A stretch of DNA of 64,000 nt from Jannaschia sp. M317. GTDB taxonomy: Bacteria > Pseudomonadota > Alphaproteobacteria > Rhodobacterales > Rhodobacteraceae. A model generated the notes under the pieces. That model saw only the letters and a program-made list of their open reading frames with translations. It searched no databases and was not told where the DNA came from. Shown here piece after piece: positions 36,620 to 45,445 of the stretch. Location: the NCBI RefSeq assembly GCF_025141175.1, contig NZ_CP081155.1, positions 2,757,001 to 2,821,000 on the forward strand, in the 5' to 3' direction. The stretch's first letter is position 1. Each line of letters starts with the position of its first letter. The translations under genes and the position numbers were made by a program.

Positions 36620-37068
36620 GCCTCGTCGGCCTTTGGCTTGGGCGCGGGTGCGGCGGGGTCGGGAATCAGATCGGGTTCATCGGCCCGCTCTGCAATTTCG
36701 GCGGCCTGACGGTTCTCGGCGGCTTGCGCCATGGCAGCGTCGATCTTGCGCTTGTTCTCGGCCCTTTCGGGCGACAGCGAACTGTCATCTTCGGGCGTCC
36801 AGGCTTTGAACTCGTCGGTCGCTTCGCGGATCTTGTCCATGCCGAATTTCTTTGGGTTGGCGACCTTGCGCAGGTCGCCTGCGATATCGTCCACGCCGCT
36901 GTCTTTCGCGGCTTGGTTCATGGCGGTCTGAAACTCCCGCGCCATGCGCCGCGCCTTGCCGGTGAATTCCCCCAGCGTGCGGAACATGCGCGGCAGGTCC
37001 TTGGGCCCCACCACGATCAGCGCGACCACGCCAATGACGAGCAACTCGCTCCAACCGATGTCGAACAT
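36616..37068 (-). CDS. tatB: Twin-arginine translocase subunit TatB
   Basis: A 150-residue protein with the N-terminal helix MFDIGWSELLVIGVVALIVVGPKDLPRMFRTLG and a following amphipathic helix (FTGKARRMAREFQTAMNQ). The acidic and Pro-rich C-terminus is typical. It acts with TatC as the signal-peptide receptor. Confidence 0.94.
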   Translation of the reverse strand: MFDIGWSELLVIGVVALIVVGPKDLPRMFRTLGEFTGKARRMAREFQTAMNQAAKDSGVDDIAGDLRKVANPKKFGMDKIREATDEFKAWTPEDDSSLSPERAENKRKIDAAMAQAAENRQAAEIAERADEPDLIPDPAAPAPKPKADEA

Positions 37069-37091
37069 GGGACGCGCCCCCTAGCGGTGGC

Positions 37092-37319
37092 TCAGACCTT
37101 GTCCTTCTCGCCCGCTTCGGGCGTCACATCGCGCGCGACGGATCCGTCGGCCAGCGCATCCGTGTCTTCTTCCTTGGTGCTGTCGTTCACGCCCTTCTTG
37201 AAGGCCGTGATGCCCTTGCCCACTTCGCCCATCAGGGACGAAATCTTGCCCCGTCCAAACAGGACCAGCACGACAACGGCGATAAGAAGAAGGCCCGGCA
37301 GGCCAATATTGTTGAGCAT
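37092..37319 (-). CDS. tatA: Twin-arginine translocase subunit TatA
   Basis: A 75-residue protein with a single N-terminal membrane helix ([33 protein letters not shown]) including the FGRGK turn before the amphipathic helix, and an acidic tail. It forms the translocation pore. It opens the tatABC operon. The upstream 112 bases to the nlpD-like stop presumably hold the promoter. Confidence 0.94.
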   Translation of the reverse strand: MLNNIGLPGLLLIAVVVLVLFGRGKISSLMGEVGKGITAFKKGVNDSTKEEDTDALADGSVARDVTPEAGEKDKV

Positions 37320-37431
37320 CTGTCAGTCTCCCCTGGGCGGACCTGTTGTGGTCCGTTCATCTGTTCTTTGATCCTACTTACGCACTGTGCGGGGGATGTA
37401 AAAGCGCCCCGCGCGAAGTTTTCGTGATGGT

Positions 37432-38610
37432 TCAGCGCAGCAGGGGCTCCGGATCGACGGCATCAAAGCCCCGGCGCACCTCGAAATGCAGAAACGCGGG
37501 GTCGCCGCCGCCCACACTGGCCAGGCGTTGACCCGCACGGATGCTGTCGCCCTTCGACACGGCGATATCCTTGATATTGGCATAGACCGTCAGCAATCCG
37601 CCATCGTGGCGCAGCACCAGGATCGGCACCTGATCCGTATCGCGGGTGATCGCGGCCACGGTGCCGGCGGCTGCGGCAGAAACGGGCGCACCTTCGGTCG
37701 CGCGGAAATCCACACCCTCGTTACGGGCCGAGAACGGTCGCAGAACATCACCTGAAACAGGGCGGCGCAGGCGTGCGGGTTCGGGCGCAGGCTCCGGCGT
37801 GGGGGCCACGGGGATCGCTTCCGGCTCTGGCTCGGCAGAGGCTTCGGTGCGGAACTGATCCAGGTTCGGGCTTTCTGGCAGGGTCGCGGCTTCGACCGAT
37901 TCCGGCAGCGCGGAACTGGCCGACGGCGGGACCGGTGTTGGAGTCCCGTTGCCCGGCGACGCGATTTCCTCGGCCCCGCTGTCCCCGATCACCAGCGGGA
38001 TCAGCAGGAACTGCCCTTCGCGAATGGTGAAATCAGCGCCCAGGCCATTCCATTCCGCCAGACTGGCGGGGCTGACACCATACAGGCGCGAGATCGAAAA
38101 CGCCGTCTCGCCACGGGCGACCCTGTGCCGCACGGGTTCCTGTCCGGTCTGCACCGCCACAGGCGCGGCGGCGGGCGCAGCCCCCGCGGCGCGGTCGATG
38201 GCGGCACCGGCGATCTGCGTAATGTCTGGCCGTTCGGTTGCAGCGGCCGCCGCCGGGTTGATCCGACGCGGCAGCGCGAGAACCGCGCCGGCGTTCAGAC
38301 GGCTGTCGACCTGCAACCCGTTGAACGTCGCCAGTTCCGCCGAGCCGATCCCGACCCGCTGCGCGACGTCGGCCACGGTGTCCCCACGCCGTGCCACGGC
38401 CACCTGATAGTTGGGATAGGTGATCAAACCATTGGCATCGGGCGCAGGCCGGTCCGCCGCCGCGCGCCGCGCCGCGTCAGACGTGTCGAGCCCGCCGGGC
38501 GCATTGTTGCGAAGATCCAGGTCCAGGCCCTGAATCCCGTTACAGCCCGCAAGCACACCGATTGCCGTCATCAGACCCGCCACGCGGATCATCCTGCCCG
38601 ATTGAGACAT
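37432..38610 (-). CDS. NlpD/EnvC-like lipoprotein with LysM repeats and degenerate M23 domain
   Basis: A 392-residue lipoprotein (lipobox LAGC, residues about 20-23) with two LysM domains (VAVARRGDTVADVAQRVGIGSAELATFNGL and HRVARGETAFSISRLYGVSPASLAEWNGL) and a C-terminal LytM/M23 domain. The zinc ligands are partly missing: the first motif reads EGVDFRATEG without the usual His, and the final motif is FLHFEVR instead of HLHFEVR. This matches NlpD-type activators of murein amidases rather than active endopeptidases. It follows pcm by 41 bases. Confidence 0.9.
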   Translation of the reverse strand: MSQSGRMIRVAGLMTAIGVLAGCNGIQGLDLDLRNNAPGGLDTSDAARRAAADRPAPDANGLITYPNYQVAVARRGDTVADVAQRVGIGSAELATFNGLQVDSRLNAGAVLALPRRINPAAAAATERPDITQIAGAAIDRAAGAAPAAAPVAVQTGQEPVRHRVARGETAFSISRLYGVSPASLAEWNGLGADFTIREGQFLLIPLVIGDSGAEEIASPGNGTPTPVPPSASSALPESVEAATLPESPNLDQFRTEASAEPEPEAIPVAPTPEPAPEPARLRRPVSGDVLRPFSARNEGVDFRATEGAPVSAAAAGTVAAITRDTDQVPILVLRHDGGLLTVYANIKDIAVSKGDSIRAGQRLASVGGGDPAFLHFEVRRGFDAVDPEPLLR

Positions 38611-38651
38611 TCCTGTCCCTCCGTCCTGCCCAATGTCGGGCGACCCGGTCT

Positions 38652-39290
38652 TCAGCCGAGTTCAACCCCTTCCACCAGCGGCACAAAGCGCACCGGCATA
38701 TTCAGATCGTCGTAGTCATAGCCGCTTTCGGTCCGCCGCACGATAACCAACTGTTGCATGTGGTCCGATACGCCCACAGGCACCACCATGCTACCCCCGA
38801 CGCGCAATTGCGCCAAGAGGGGGCCGGGCGGGTCCTCGGCGGCGGCCGTCACAAGGATGCGGTCAAACGGTGCCTGTTCCGGCAAACCATAGCTGCCGTC
38901 GCCGGTGATCACGGTGATGTTGGTCAGACCCAGACGCCCGTGTGCCTCGGTCGCCAGGCGCGCCAGGGCGCGGTGCCGTTCGACCGTATAGACCCGCCGT
39001 GCCAGGTGCGACAGGATCGCGGCCTGATAGCCGGTGCCGGTCCCCACCTCCAACACCTTGTCGCGGGGCTGCACGTTCAGGGCGGTGGTCATCTGCCCCA
39101 CCACCGAAGGCTGGCTGATCGTCTGGCCCGACGCGATGGGCAGGGGGACGTCATCATAGGCGCGCGCGGCAAAGGTTTCGGACACGAAGGCGGCGCGGTC
39201 GGTCCGTTCGATCGCCGTCAGAACGCGGGCATCCGTCACCCCGCGCTGGCGCAGGGTCACGAGCAGGCGCATCGTGTCCTCGGGCGTCAA
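38652..39290 (-). CDS. pcm: Protein-L-isoaspartate O-methyltransferase
   Basis: A 212-residue SAM-dependent enzyme repairing isoaspartyl residues in damaged proteins. It shows [27 protein letters not shown] (SAM site), [16 protein letters not shown] and the post-motif [13 protein letters not shown]. It follows surE by 3 bases and precedes the nlpD-like gene; surE-pcm-nlpD is a conserved stress cluster. Confidence 0.94.
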   Translation of the reverse strand: MTPEDTMRLLVTLRQRGVTDARVLTAIERTDRAAFVSETFAARAYDDVPLPIASGQTISQPSVVGQMTTALNVQPRDKVLEVGTGTGYQAAILSHLARRVYTVERHRALARLATEAHGRLGLTNITVITGDGSYGLPEQAPFDRILVTAAAEDPPGPLLAQLRVGGSMVVPVGVSDHMQQLVIVRRTESGYDYDDLNMPVRFVPLVEGVELG

Positions 39291-39293
39291 GGC

Positions 39294-40088
39294 TCAGCCC
39301 GCGTCGGCAGGAAAGATCGACCGGAGGTCGTCCAGCGCGGCGCGGTCGGTCAGGTCGCAGCGCATCGGCGTGATCGACACCAGGCCGTCGAGGTTCGCAG
39401 CCACATCCGTGCCCGGTGCCGTCGGCACACCCTGCGCGGATCCCGCGATCCAGAGATAGTGCCGACCCGAGGGCGATGTCTGCGGGCTGACCTTCATCCG
39501 GCCATCCCCACGATAGCCCTGCCCCACGGCCGCGAACCCCTTGACGTGGGCGGCGCTGACCGGAGGAAAGTTGACGTTGTAGAACAGCTTATAGGTGTCG
39601 CCGCCCCAGGGCGCGTCAGCCACCAGCTTTTTCACCAACTCCGCCCCGCGGCTGCGCGCGGCTTCGAACGGATCGTCCAGATCGACGTTCTCCGGGCCGT
39701 AGTATTGTGACAGGGCGATGGCCGGAATGCCCTGCAGCGCGCCCTCCATCGCGGCACCGATGGTGCCGGAATAGACCGTGTTCTCGCCCGAGTTGTTGCC
39801 CCGGTTCACCCCGGACAGGATCAGGTCGACCGGCCCGTCCACCAGGTCGCCGATGCCTGCCAGGACGCAGTCCGCCGGGCTGCCTTCCAACGCAAAGCGG
39901 CGCGGCCCCATCTGCGACACCATCGAGGGTTTGACGTAGTTGATGCAATGTCCCACGCCCGATTGCTCGAAGGCGGGTGCGACGGTCCAGACCTCGCCCC
40001 CCTCGCCCGCGACCTCGGTTGCGATTTCGGTCAGGACGTCCAGCCCAGGTGCGGAAATACCGTCGTCGTTGGTAATCAGAATGCGCAT
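39294..40088 (-). CDS. surE: 5'/3'-nucleotidase SurE
   Basis: A 264-residue survival protein with the metal-binding start MRILITNDDGISAPGLDVL, SGVNRGNNSGENTVYSGTIGAAMEGAL and the C-terminal SITPMRCDLT. SurE hydrolyses nucleoside monophosphates and exopolyphosphate. ATG 40088 was chosen since an upstream extension in the frame is out of family. First gene of the surE-pcm-nlpD unit. Confidence 0.95.
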   Translation of the reverse strand: MRILITNDDGISAPGLDVLTEIATEVAGEGGEVWTVAPAFEQSGVGHCINYVKPSMVSQMGPRRFALEGSPADCVLAGIGDLVDGPVDLILSGVNRGNNSGENTVYSGTIGAAMEGALQGIPAIALSQYYGPENVDLDDPFEAARSRGAELVKKLVADAPWGGDTYKLFYNVNFPPVSAAHVKGFAAVGQGYRGDGRMKVSPQTSPSGRHYLWIAGSAQGVPTAPGTDVAANLDGLVSITPMRCDLTDRAALDDLRSIFPADAG

Positions 40089-40131
40089 GCGGAAAACCCC
40101 TTGTTGAAGCCTACTTGCGGGGTCGCGCGGG

Positions 40132-40914
40132 TCATGTCCAGCGGGGCGGCCGTTTTTCCAGAAACGCCTGTATCCCCTCTGCCGTATCGGCGTCATCCAG
40201 GTTGGCGACCATGGCGTCGCGGGTCAGGGCATAGGCCTCTGCCAACGGGCGTTCGAGCTGCGCGTAGAATGCGCCCTTTCCGATCCGCTGCGCGGCAGCC
40301 AGCTTGGACGCGACCCGTTCCGCCAATGCGCGGGTTTCCGCCTGTAGGGCCTCGGCCGGGACGGCACGATTGATCAAACCTGCATCCGCAGCGGCCTGCG
40401 CCGACAGAAATTCGCCCGTCGTCAGCAACTCCATCGCGCGTTTACGGCCGATGTTGCGCGACAAGGCGACCATGGGGGTCGAACAGAACAGGCCGATGTT
40501 GACCCCGTTGACCCCGAATTTCGCGTGATCGGCGGCGATCGCCATGTCGCAGCTGGCGACCAGCTGACAGCCGGCTGCGGTGGCCAGGGCGTGCACCTCG
40601 GCGATGACGGGCTGCGGCAAATCGCGAATCTGCGTCATCACGGCGGTGCAGCGGTCGAACAGATCGGCAAAGGCGGCGCGCCCCCCGTCTTCGGCCTGGC
40701 GCATCGCCTGCATCTGGCGCAGGTCGTGCCCGGCACAAAAGGCACGGCCCTCGGCCCGCAGAATCACCGCGCGCAGGTCGCTTGCGGCGATATTGGTCAG
40801 CACTGCGGACAGGTCGGCCAACATTTCATCGGACAAGGCGTTCAATCGTTTCGGATCGTTCAGCGTCAGCGTGGCAATCCCGCCCGCATCCTCGCGCATC
40901 AAGATATCAGACAT
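40132..40914 (-). CDS. Enoyl-CoA hydratase family protein (ECHDC3-like)
   Basis: A 260-residue crotonase-fold protein with CAGHDLRQM and HALATAAGCQLVASCDMAIA. The position usually holding the catalytic Glu reads VNIGLFCSTPM, resembling ECHDC3-type proteins that lack clear hydratase residues. The ATG at 40914 has a GAGGGAGGG site with normal spacing; an ATG at 40923 would be too close. It is divergent from the thioesterase gene. Confidence 0.85.
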   Translation of the reverse strand: MSDILMREDAGGIATLTLNDPKRLNALSDEMLADLSAVLTNIAASDLRAVILRAEGRAFCAGHDLRQMQAMRQAEDGGRAAFADLFDRCTAVMTQIRDLPQPVIAEVHALATAAGCQLVASCDMAIAADHAKFGVNGVNIGLFCSTPMVALSRNIGRKRAMELLTTGEFLSAQAAADAGLINRAVPAEALQAETRALAERVASKLAAAQRIGKGAFYAQLERPLAEAYALTRDAMVANLDDADTAEGIQAFLEKRPPRWT

Positions 40915-40969
40915 TTGCACCATCCCTCCCTCTCGGTCATCAAGGTGCGACGAGCGGGGGGCGGTGACA

Positions 40970-41386
40970 ATGTTGAAGATGGACGCAGCAGCGTTGGAGG
41001 CGTTTCTGGCGCGGGATTTCCCCCAGGTTGGCGACGACTTCGTGGTCGAATCGGTACGCGACGACGGTGTGACCGTGCGCCTGAAGGTGGCAGACCGGCA
41101 CCTGCGCCCGGGCGGCACGGTGTCTGGCCCGTCGATGTTCGCGCTGGCCGATGTCGGGCTTTACCTGGCGATCCTGTCGCGACTGGGCCCTGTCGCGCTG
41201 GCCGTGACCACGAACTGCTCTATCGATTTCATGCGCAAGCCCGCCGCCGGGGCGGACATATTGTGCGACGCGCGCCTGCTGAAACTGGGCCGCGTTCTGG
41301 CCGTCGGGGACTGTCTCTTGCGGTCAGAGGGCAGCGACGCGGTGCTGGCCCGCGCCTCGCTGACCTATTCGATCCCGCCGCGCTAG
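40970..41386 (+). CDS. PaaI-family hotdog thioesterase
   Basis: A 138-residue hotdog-fold protein. The region HLRPGGTVSGPSMFALADVGLYLAIL includes the aspartate of the PaaI helix, and ALAVTTNCSIDFMRKPAAGADILCDARLLKLGRVLAVGDCLL follows the family pattern. It hydrolyses acyl-CoA thioesters. It is divergent from the ECHDC3-like gene, so the two may share regulation. A GTG six bases upstream is an alternative start. Confidence 0.87.
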   Translation: MLKMDAAALEAFLARDFPQVGDDFVVESVRDDGVTVRLKVADRHLRPGGTVSGPSMFALADVGLYLAILSRLGPVALAVTTNCSIDFMRKPAAGADILCDARLLKLGRVLAVGDCLLRSEGSDAVLARASLTYSIPPR

Positions 41387-41475
41387 GATTGTACCCCTAC
41401 AACGCCGCACGAAAAAAGAGCCGATCCCCCAATGGAAGGACCGGCCCCAGTCGGGGAAGAGATCGGGGGGTGAAT

Positions 41476-41703
41476 TCAGGCGCGGAAGAACGGCTTGTCG
41501 ATCTCTCGCAGCACTTCGGCGGTGGTCAGGCCGACATCACCGTAACGCGCTGGATCCATGTCACGAAGGTCGCGGCGCGTGCGGGACCGCTGCTCCCATT
41601 TCGCAACGGTCACCGCGACGGTCATCAGGGCCTGCGACAGGAGCGACCCGGCGGGAGCAGCATGATGGTTCAGGGCGGGGTTGGCGAAGATGAGGGCGGT
41701 CAT
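41476..41703 (-). CDS. DUF1127 protein
   Basis: A 75-residue protein. The C-terminal half (WEQRSRTRRDLRDMDPARYGDVGLTTAEVLREIDKPFF) is the DUF1127 arginine-rich motif; the N-terminal half has a hydrophobic-to-polar helix. Small DUF1127 proteins affect phosphate, RNA or stress responses in alphaproteobacteria. The ATG at 41703 was chosen since upstream sequence is regulatory. It is divergent from the MocR gene and probably controlled by it. Confidence 0.85.
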   Translation of the reverse strand: MTALIFANPALNHHAAPAGSLLSQALMTVAVTVAKWEQRSRTRRDLRDMDPARYGDVGLTTAEVLREIDKPFFRA

Positions 41704-41815
41704 GGCGTGTGTCCTTTCGGGGGAAGACCTTTTGTCTTGTGTTGGTACAATGTAGCCTGTATGGCGTAATCTATAGATACAATTCACCACCGACCAAAAC
41801 CAGCGATACATTGTC
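41704..41815. promoter_or_regulatory. Divergent promoter region with repeated TACAAT boxes
   Basis: The 112-base gap between the DUF1127 and MocR genes holds TACAAT at 41746-41751 and 41778-41783 (32 bases apart, about three helical turns), a related TACATT at 41807-41812, and another TACAAT just inside the MocR gene (41821-41826). Direct repeats of this kind are usual for MocR/PdxR-type regulators. Confidence 0.5.
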
Positions 41816-43249
41816 ATGGGTACAATAACGGACCGGAATATCATCCAGGTTGATTTCGGCGACGACAGCCGTCCGAAGTATATCGTGGTAGAAGGAGCCG
41901 TCCGCGCCGCCATCGACCGGGGCGACCTGCCGCCGGGCACGCGCCTGCCGCCCGTGCGGGACCTGGCCTGGAAAATCGGCGTGACGCCCGGCACCGTCGC
42001 CCGCGCCTATTCCCGGCTGACCGACGCAGGCGTCCTGGAGGCTGCGGTAGGTCGCGGCACCTTTGTCGCGGAACCCGCCTCCCCTGCCCCGATCTATCGC
42101 GAGTTTCAGCCGCTAAGCGTCGATTCGACCCCGCACATGACCGGCGGAGACACCTGGGCCGTCAATGTCCTGTCGCCGCACCTGCCCTCGGTCGGGCAGG
42201 CCCGTCTGATCCGCCGCCTGCTGGCCGAGATCGCCGAAGATCCGCCATCGGGCATGATGCACTATCCCACCTTCGAGTCGGAGCGCCCGGCGCGCGAAGC
42301 GGCGGCCCATTTCCTGGCCAGCGACACGCTGGGCCCCCTGGACCCGGATGAAATCGCGCTGACCCATGGTGGCCAACAGGCGATTTCGCTGGTGCTGCAA
42401 TCGGTTCTGACCGGCCGCCGCCCCGTTGTCCTGTTGGAGGAGCTGGCCTATCCCGGTTTCCGCCGCATGGCCGAAATGCTGCGGGCCGACGTGGTGACCG
42501 TGCCGATCGACGAACATGGTGTGATCCCCGAGGCCCTGGCAGAAATCGCGCGGCCCGCCGACGTCCAGATCCTGTGCACCTCGCCCGACGTCCAGAACCC
42601 GACCTGCACGCATATGCCGCTGGCGCGGCGTGAAAAGCTGGTCCAGGTCGCGCGGGCCTGCGACATTCAGATCCTCGAAGACGATTGTTACCTGATGGGC
42701 AAGGCCACCCTGCCCAGCCTGCGTCTGCTGGCGCCTGAACGGGTCTGGCACGTGTCCTCCATCGCCAAGACGATCACGCCCGCCTTGCGGCTGGGGTTTG
42801 CCCTGGCACCGAAGGGCCGCGCGCTGGCCTTGCGCCGCGCTGCTGAATACAACTCTTTCGGGATGGCCACACCGCTCAGCGATCTGGCGACCAAACTGCT
42901 GGTTCACCCTGATCTGCCTGACCTGATGGAAGGGACGCGCCAAAACGTCATGACCTATGTGGCCGCTGCCGCAGACCTGCTGGACGGCTACGACCTGACC
43001 TGGCGGCCCGATGTCTCGTTTCTGTGGCTGACCCTGCCCAGCGGCTGGCGCGCCTCTGCCTTTTGTCGCGCCGCAGAAGAGGTGGGCGTGAAACTGCGCG
43101 CCGCCGAGGAATATGCCGCCCGCGACGCCAACGCCCCCCACGCCGTGCGCTTTGCGGTCAATGCGGGCGTATCGCTGGCCAGCTTCGAGGCCGCGATCAG
43201 GCGGCTGCGCGACCTGCTGGACCACCCGCCGGAGGGCCTGGGCGTCTAG
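41816..43249 (+). CDS. MocR-family regulator (GntR HTH fused to aminotransferase-like domain)
   Basis: A 477-residue protein with an N-terminal GntR winged helix (AIDRGDLPPGTRLPPVRDLAWKIGVTPGTVARAYSRLTDAGVLEAAVGRGTFV) and a fold-type I aminotransferase-like domain (HYPTFESERPAREAAAHF, THGGQQAISLVLQSVLTG, ILEDDCYLMG and the PLP-lysine region SSIAKTITPALRLGF). MocR regulators respond to PLP and amino-group ligands. Divergent from a DUF1127 gene whose expression it probably controls. Confidence 0.92.
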   Translation: MGTITDRNIIQVDFGDDSRPKYIVVEGAVRAAIDRGDLPPGTRLPPVRDLAWKIGVTPGTVARAYSRLTDAGVLEAAVGRGTFVAEPASPAPIYREFQPLSVDSTPHMTGGDTWAVNVLSPHLPSVGQARLIRRLLAEIAEDPPSGMMHYPTFESERPAREAAAHFLASDTLGPLDPDEIALTHGGQQAISLVLQSVLTGRRPVVLLEELAYPGFRRMAEMLRADVVTVPIDEHGVIPEALAEIARPADVQILCTSPDVQNPTCTHMPLARREKLVQVARACDIQILEDDCYLMGKATLPSLRLLAPERVWHVSSIAKTITPALRLGFALAPKGRALALRRAAEYNSFGMATPLSDLATKLLVHPDLPDLMEGTRQNVMTYVAAAADLLDGYDLTWRPDVSFLWLTLPSGWRASAFCRAAEEVGVKLRAAEEYAARDANAPHAVRFAVNAGVSLASFEAAIRRLRDLLDHPPEGLGV

Positions 43250-43254
43250 ATTTA

Positions 43255-43274
43255 TGGGGTAAAATTACACCCCA
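43255..43274 (+). terminator. Weak stem-loop after the MocR gene
   Basis: TGGGGT (43255-43260) pairs with ACCCCA (43269-43274) around an eight-base AT-rich loop, six bases past the stop, and an AT-rich stretch follows. It is a candidate terminator between MocR and rplM. Confidence 0.45.
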
Positions 43275-43319
43275 CGTATAACCTTATGATTTTGCTTTAT
43301 TTTACGGACTTCTAGCCCG

Positions 43320-43347
43320 TTGACACCGGACTTTCCGTGTCTATAAG
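43320..43347 (+). promoter_or_regulatory. Promoter for rplM-rpsI
   Basis: TTGACA (43320-43325), a 16-base spacer and TATAAG (43342-43347) form a near-consensus sigma-70 promoter 50 bases before rplM. The match is among the best in the window and fits the high expression of ribosomal genes. Confidence 0.7.
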
Positions 43348-43400
43348 CGCGACATCCGGGGCGTGTCCCCATCCGTTTTCACGATCAGATAGGGCAAGGC

Positions 43401-43862
43401 ATGAAAACCTTCACCATGACCCCCGACCAGATCGACAAGAAGTGGATCCTGATCGACGCCGAAGGCATCGTTCTGGGCCGCCTCGCCTCGATCGTCGCGA
43501 CCCGCCTGCGCGGCAAGCACAAGGCCACCTTCACGCCGTCCATGGACATGGGCGACAACGTGATCGTCATCAACGCCGACAAGATCCAGCTGACCGGCAA
43601 GAAGCGTGACAAGCCGAACTACTGGCACACTGGTTATCCGGGCGGCATCAAATCCCGCACCACCGGCCAGATCCTCGAGGGCAAGTTCCCCGAGCGTGTC
43701 GTGACCCAGGCCGTCAAGCGCATGCTGCCCGGCAACAAGCTGTCGCGCGACATCATGACCAACCTGCGCGTTTATGCAGGCTCCGAGCACCCGCACGAGG
43801 CGCAGTCGCCCGAAGTGCTGGACGTGCGTTCCATGAACCCCAAGAACACTCGGAGCGCTTGA
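43401..43862 (+). CDS. rplM: 50S ribosomal protein L13
   Basis: A 153-residue protein with the family start [48 protein letters not shown] and [18 protein letters not shown] [14 protein letters not shown]. Followed after two bases by rpsI, the usual operon. Confidence 0.97.
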   Translation: MKTFTMTPDQIDKKWILIDAEGIVLGRLASIVATRLRGKHKATFTPSMDMGDNVIVINADKIQLTGKKRDKPNYWHTGYPGGIKSRTTGQILEGKFPERVVTQAVKRMLPGNKLSRDIMTNLRVYAGSEHPHEAQSPEVLDVRSMNPKNTRSA

Positions 43863-43864
43863 GC

Positions 43865-44374
43865 ATGGCTGAGCAACTGAACTCCCTCGAAGACCTCAAG
43901 GGCGCCGTCGACACCTCGGCCGCCGCCACCGGTGGCGAAGAGATCCTGCTGGACACCTCCGCCCCGCGTGAGCCTGTCCGTGACGAGCTGGGCCGTTCCT
44001 ATGCGACCGGCAAGCGGAAGGACGCTGTCGCCCGCGTCTGGATCAAGCCGGGGTCCGGCAAGGTCACCGTCAACGGCAAGGACATCAACGATTATTTCGC
44101 CCGCCCCGTGCTCCAGATGATCTTGAAGCAGCCGTTTCAGATCACCGACCGCGAAGGCCAGTTCGACGTGATGGCCACCGTCAAGGGCGGCGGTCTGTCC
44201 GGTCAGGCAGGTGCCGTGAAGCACGGTGTGTCCAAGGCGCTGCAGCTGTACGAACCCGGACTGCGGTCCGCGTTGAAGGCCGCCGGCTTCCTGACCCGCG
44301 ACAGCCGTGTCGTCGAGCGGAAGAAATACGGTAAGGCCAAGGCCCGGAAGAGCTTCCAGTTCTCCAAGCGTTGA
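43865..44374 (+). CDS. rpsI: 30S ribosomal protein S9
   Basis: A 169-residue protein with an N-terminal acidic extension of about 40 residues (Ser/Ala/Glu-rich) before the conserved core [33 protein letters not shown] and the ending [17 protein letters not shown]. Such extensions are seen in alphaproteobacterial S9. The ATG at 43865 is preferred over a TTG six bases upstream. Confidence 0.97.
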   Translation: MAEQLNSLEDLKGAVDTSAAATGGEEILLDTSAPREPVRDELGRSYATGKRKDAVARVWIKPGSGKVTVNGKDINDYFARPVLQMILKQPFQITDREGQFDVMATVKGGGLSGQAGAVKHGVSKALQLYEPGLRSALKAAGFLTRDSRVVERKKYGKAKARKSFQFSKR

Positions 44375-44390
44375 TCTACACTTTATGGTC

Positions 44391-44416
44391 ATGGGCTCGC
44401 GGTTTCGCGGGCCCAT
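44391..44416 (+). terminator. Stem-loop after rpsI
   Basis: ATGGGC-T-CGCG pairs with CGCG-G-GCCCAT around a GTTT loop, about 16 bases past the rpsI stop. No T-run, so moderate support. Confidence 0.5.
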
Positions 44417-44454
44417 TGCCACATTCACGACCAGGGTTGGATCCAACAGACGCC

Positions 44455-44961
44455 ATGACGACAGAACGCACCACAACCGCCTTCAATCGCCGCCGTCTGA
44501 TGCTTGCCCTGCTGGCCGTTCCCGCCGTGTCGGCCTGCAATGTGATCCCGCGCCGCGAAAAAGAGCCCGAGCTCGTGCTGACGGATGCCTTCGACGGTCG
44601 TTACGAGATTGTCGTGAGCCGGCTGCGCAATGGCCTGGAACCAGACGGATCCACCCCGAAGCTCAAGGAATTGGCGCGACTGTCTTTGCGCGTGACGCAG
44701 GGCGTGATGGTTCCGACCTCTGTGACGGACACGGCCGAGGGCGAGAATTACCAGGATTTCCGCGGCACTCTGTCGCTGGGTGGCCGGTTCCGCGTGTCGA
44801 TGACCGCAGGCTACCTGACCGGCAGTATTGGCCAATCCTTGATCGAAATCGACACGATCATCGGCAACACGCTGCTGTCGGGGCAGACCGTGACCGAACA
44901 GCCTGATGCTTTCGGCGAGAACTACACCCCGGTCATCTCCATCCGGCGCCTCGGGGCCTGA
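44455..44961 (+). CDS. Putative lipoprotein
   Basis: A 168-residue protein with an N-terminal export signal (NRRRLMLALLAVPAVSAC). The SAC sequence could be a lipobox, so it is probably a lipoprotein. The mature domain is beta-rich (YEIVVSRLRNGLEPDGS, LARLSLRVTQGVMVPTS, FRVSMTAGYLTGS). No family recognised. It follows rpsI by about 80 bases and precedes another envelope protein. Confidence 0.65.
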   Translation: MTTERTTTAFNRRRLMLALLAVPAVSACNVIPRREKEPELVLTDAFDGRYEIVVSRLRNGLEPDGSTPKLKELARLSLRVTQGVMVPTSVTDTAEGENYQDFRGTLSLGGRFRVSMTAGYLTGSIGQSLIEIDTIIGNTLLSGQTVTEQPDAFGENYTPVISIRRLGA

Positions 44962-45034
44962 CAAGCCACAGGCAGCTTGCACTGGTCAGGCGACGGCGCG
45001 ACACTGATCCGACGTCATCAACCTGGGCGATCCC

Positions 45035-45391
45035 ATGTATTCGCCGTTCTCGCGTGCCGCGCTGTTCCTTGTTGCCATCTGTGGCTGGGGCATCCTGTTC
45101 TTTGGCGGTTGGATCGCGGTGCGCGGCATCTTCTTTTACGCAGCCGACCCCGTTTTGATGGGCACCGGGGGCGGCCTTGCGATTGGCGGGCTGCTGGTCG
45201 TGGCCCTGACGGTCGGGGCCAATGCCCAGGTTTCGACCGCCCGAGATACCGCCGCGGTGCGGGCCGCGCTGGAAAGGCAGACCTCGACCGACCGGGGGCG
45301 CGGCAAACCCGAGATCAAGGCCACGAGGGCCCGCGACGCATCCATCCCGAAACCCCGGGCCGAACCGCGTATGCGCGGCCCGGAGGCCTGA
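45035..45391 (+). CDS. Small membrane protein of unknown function
   Basis: A 118-residue protein with two N-terminal hydrophobic segments (AALFLVAICGWGILFFGGWIAV and LMGTGGGLAIGGLLVVALTV) followed by a basic, Arg/Pro-rich cytoplasmic tail. No motif recognised. It is 73 bases after the putative lipoprotein gene and ends before a strong stem-loop. Confidence 0.6.
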   Translation: MYSPFSRAALFLVAICGWGILFFGGWIAVRGIFFYAADPVLMGTGGGLAIGGLLVVALTVGANAQVSTARDTAAVRAALERQTSTDRGRGKPEIKATRARDASIPKPRAEPRMRGPEA

Positions 45392-45410
45392 CACGCTTAG
45401 CCGGAGTGGA

Positions 45411-45441
45411 ACCCGTGTCGGACGGTCTGTCCGACACGGGT
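45411..45441. terminator. Strong stem-loop between convergent genes
   Basis: ACCCGTGTCGGAC pairs perfectly with GTCCGACACGGGT (13 bp) around GGTCT. It separates the membrane protein gene (stop 45391) from the leftward gene ending at 45446. It probably serves both directions. Confidence 0.7.
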
Positions 45442-45445
45442 CTGG

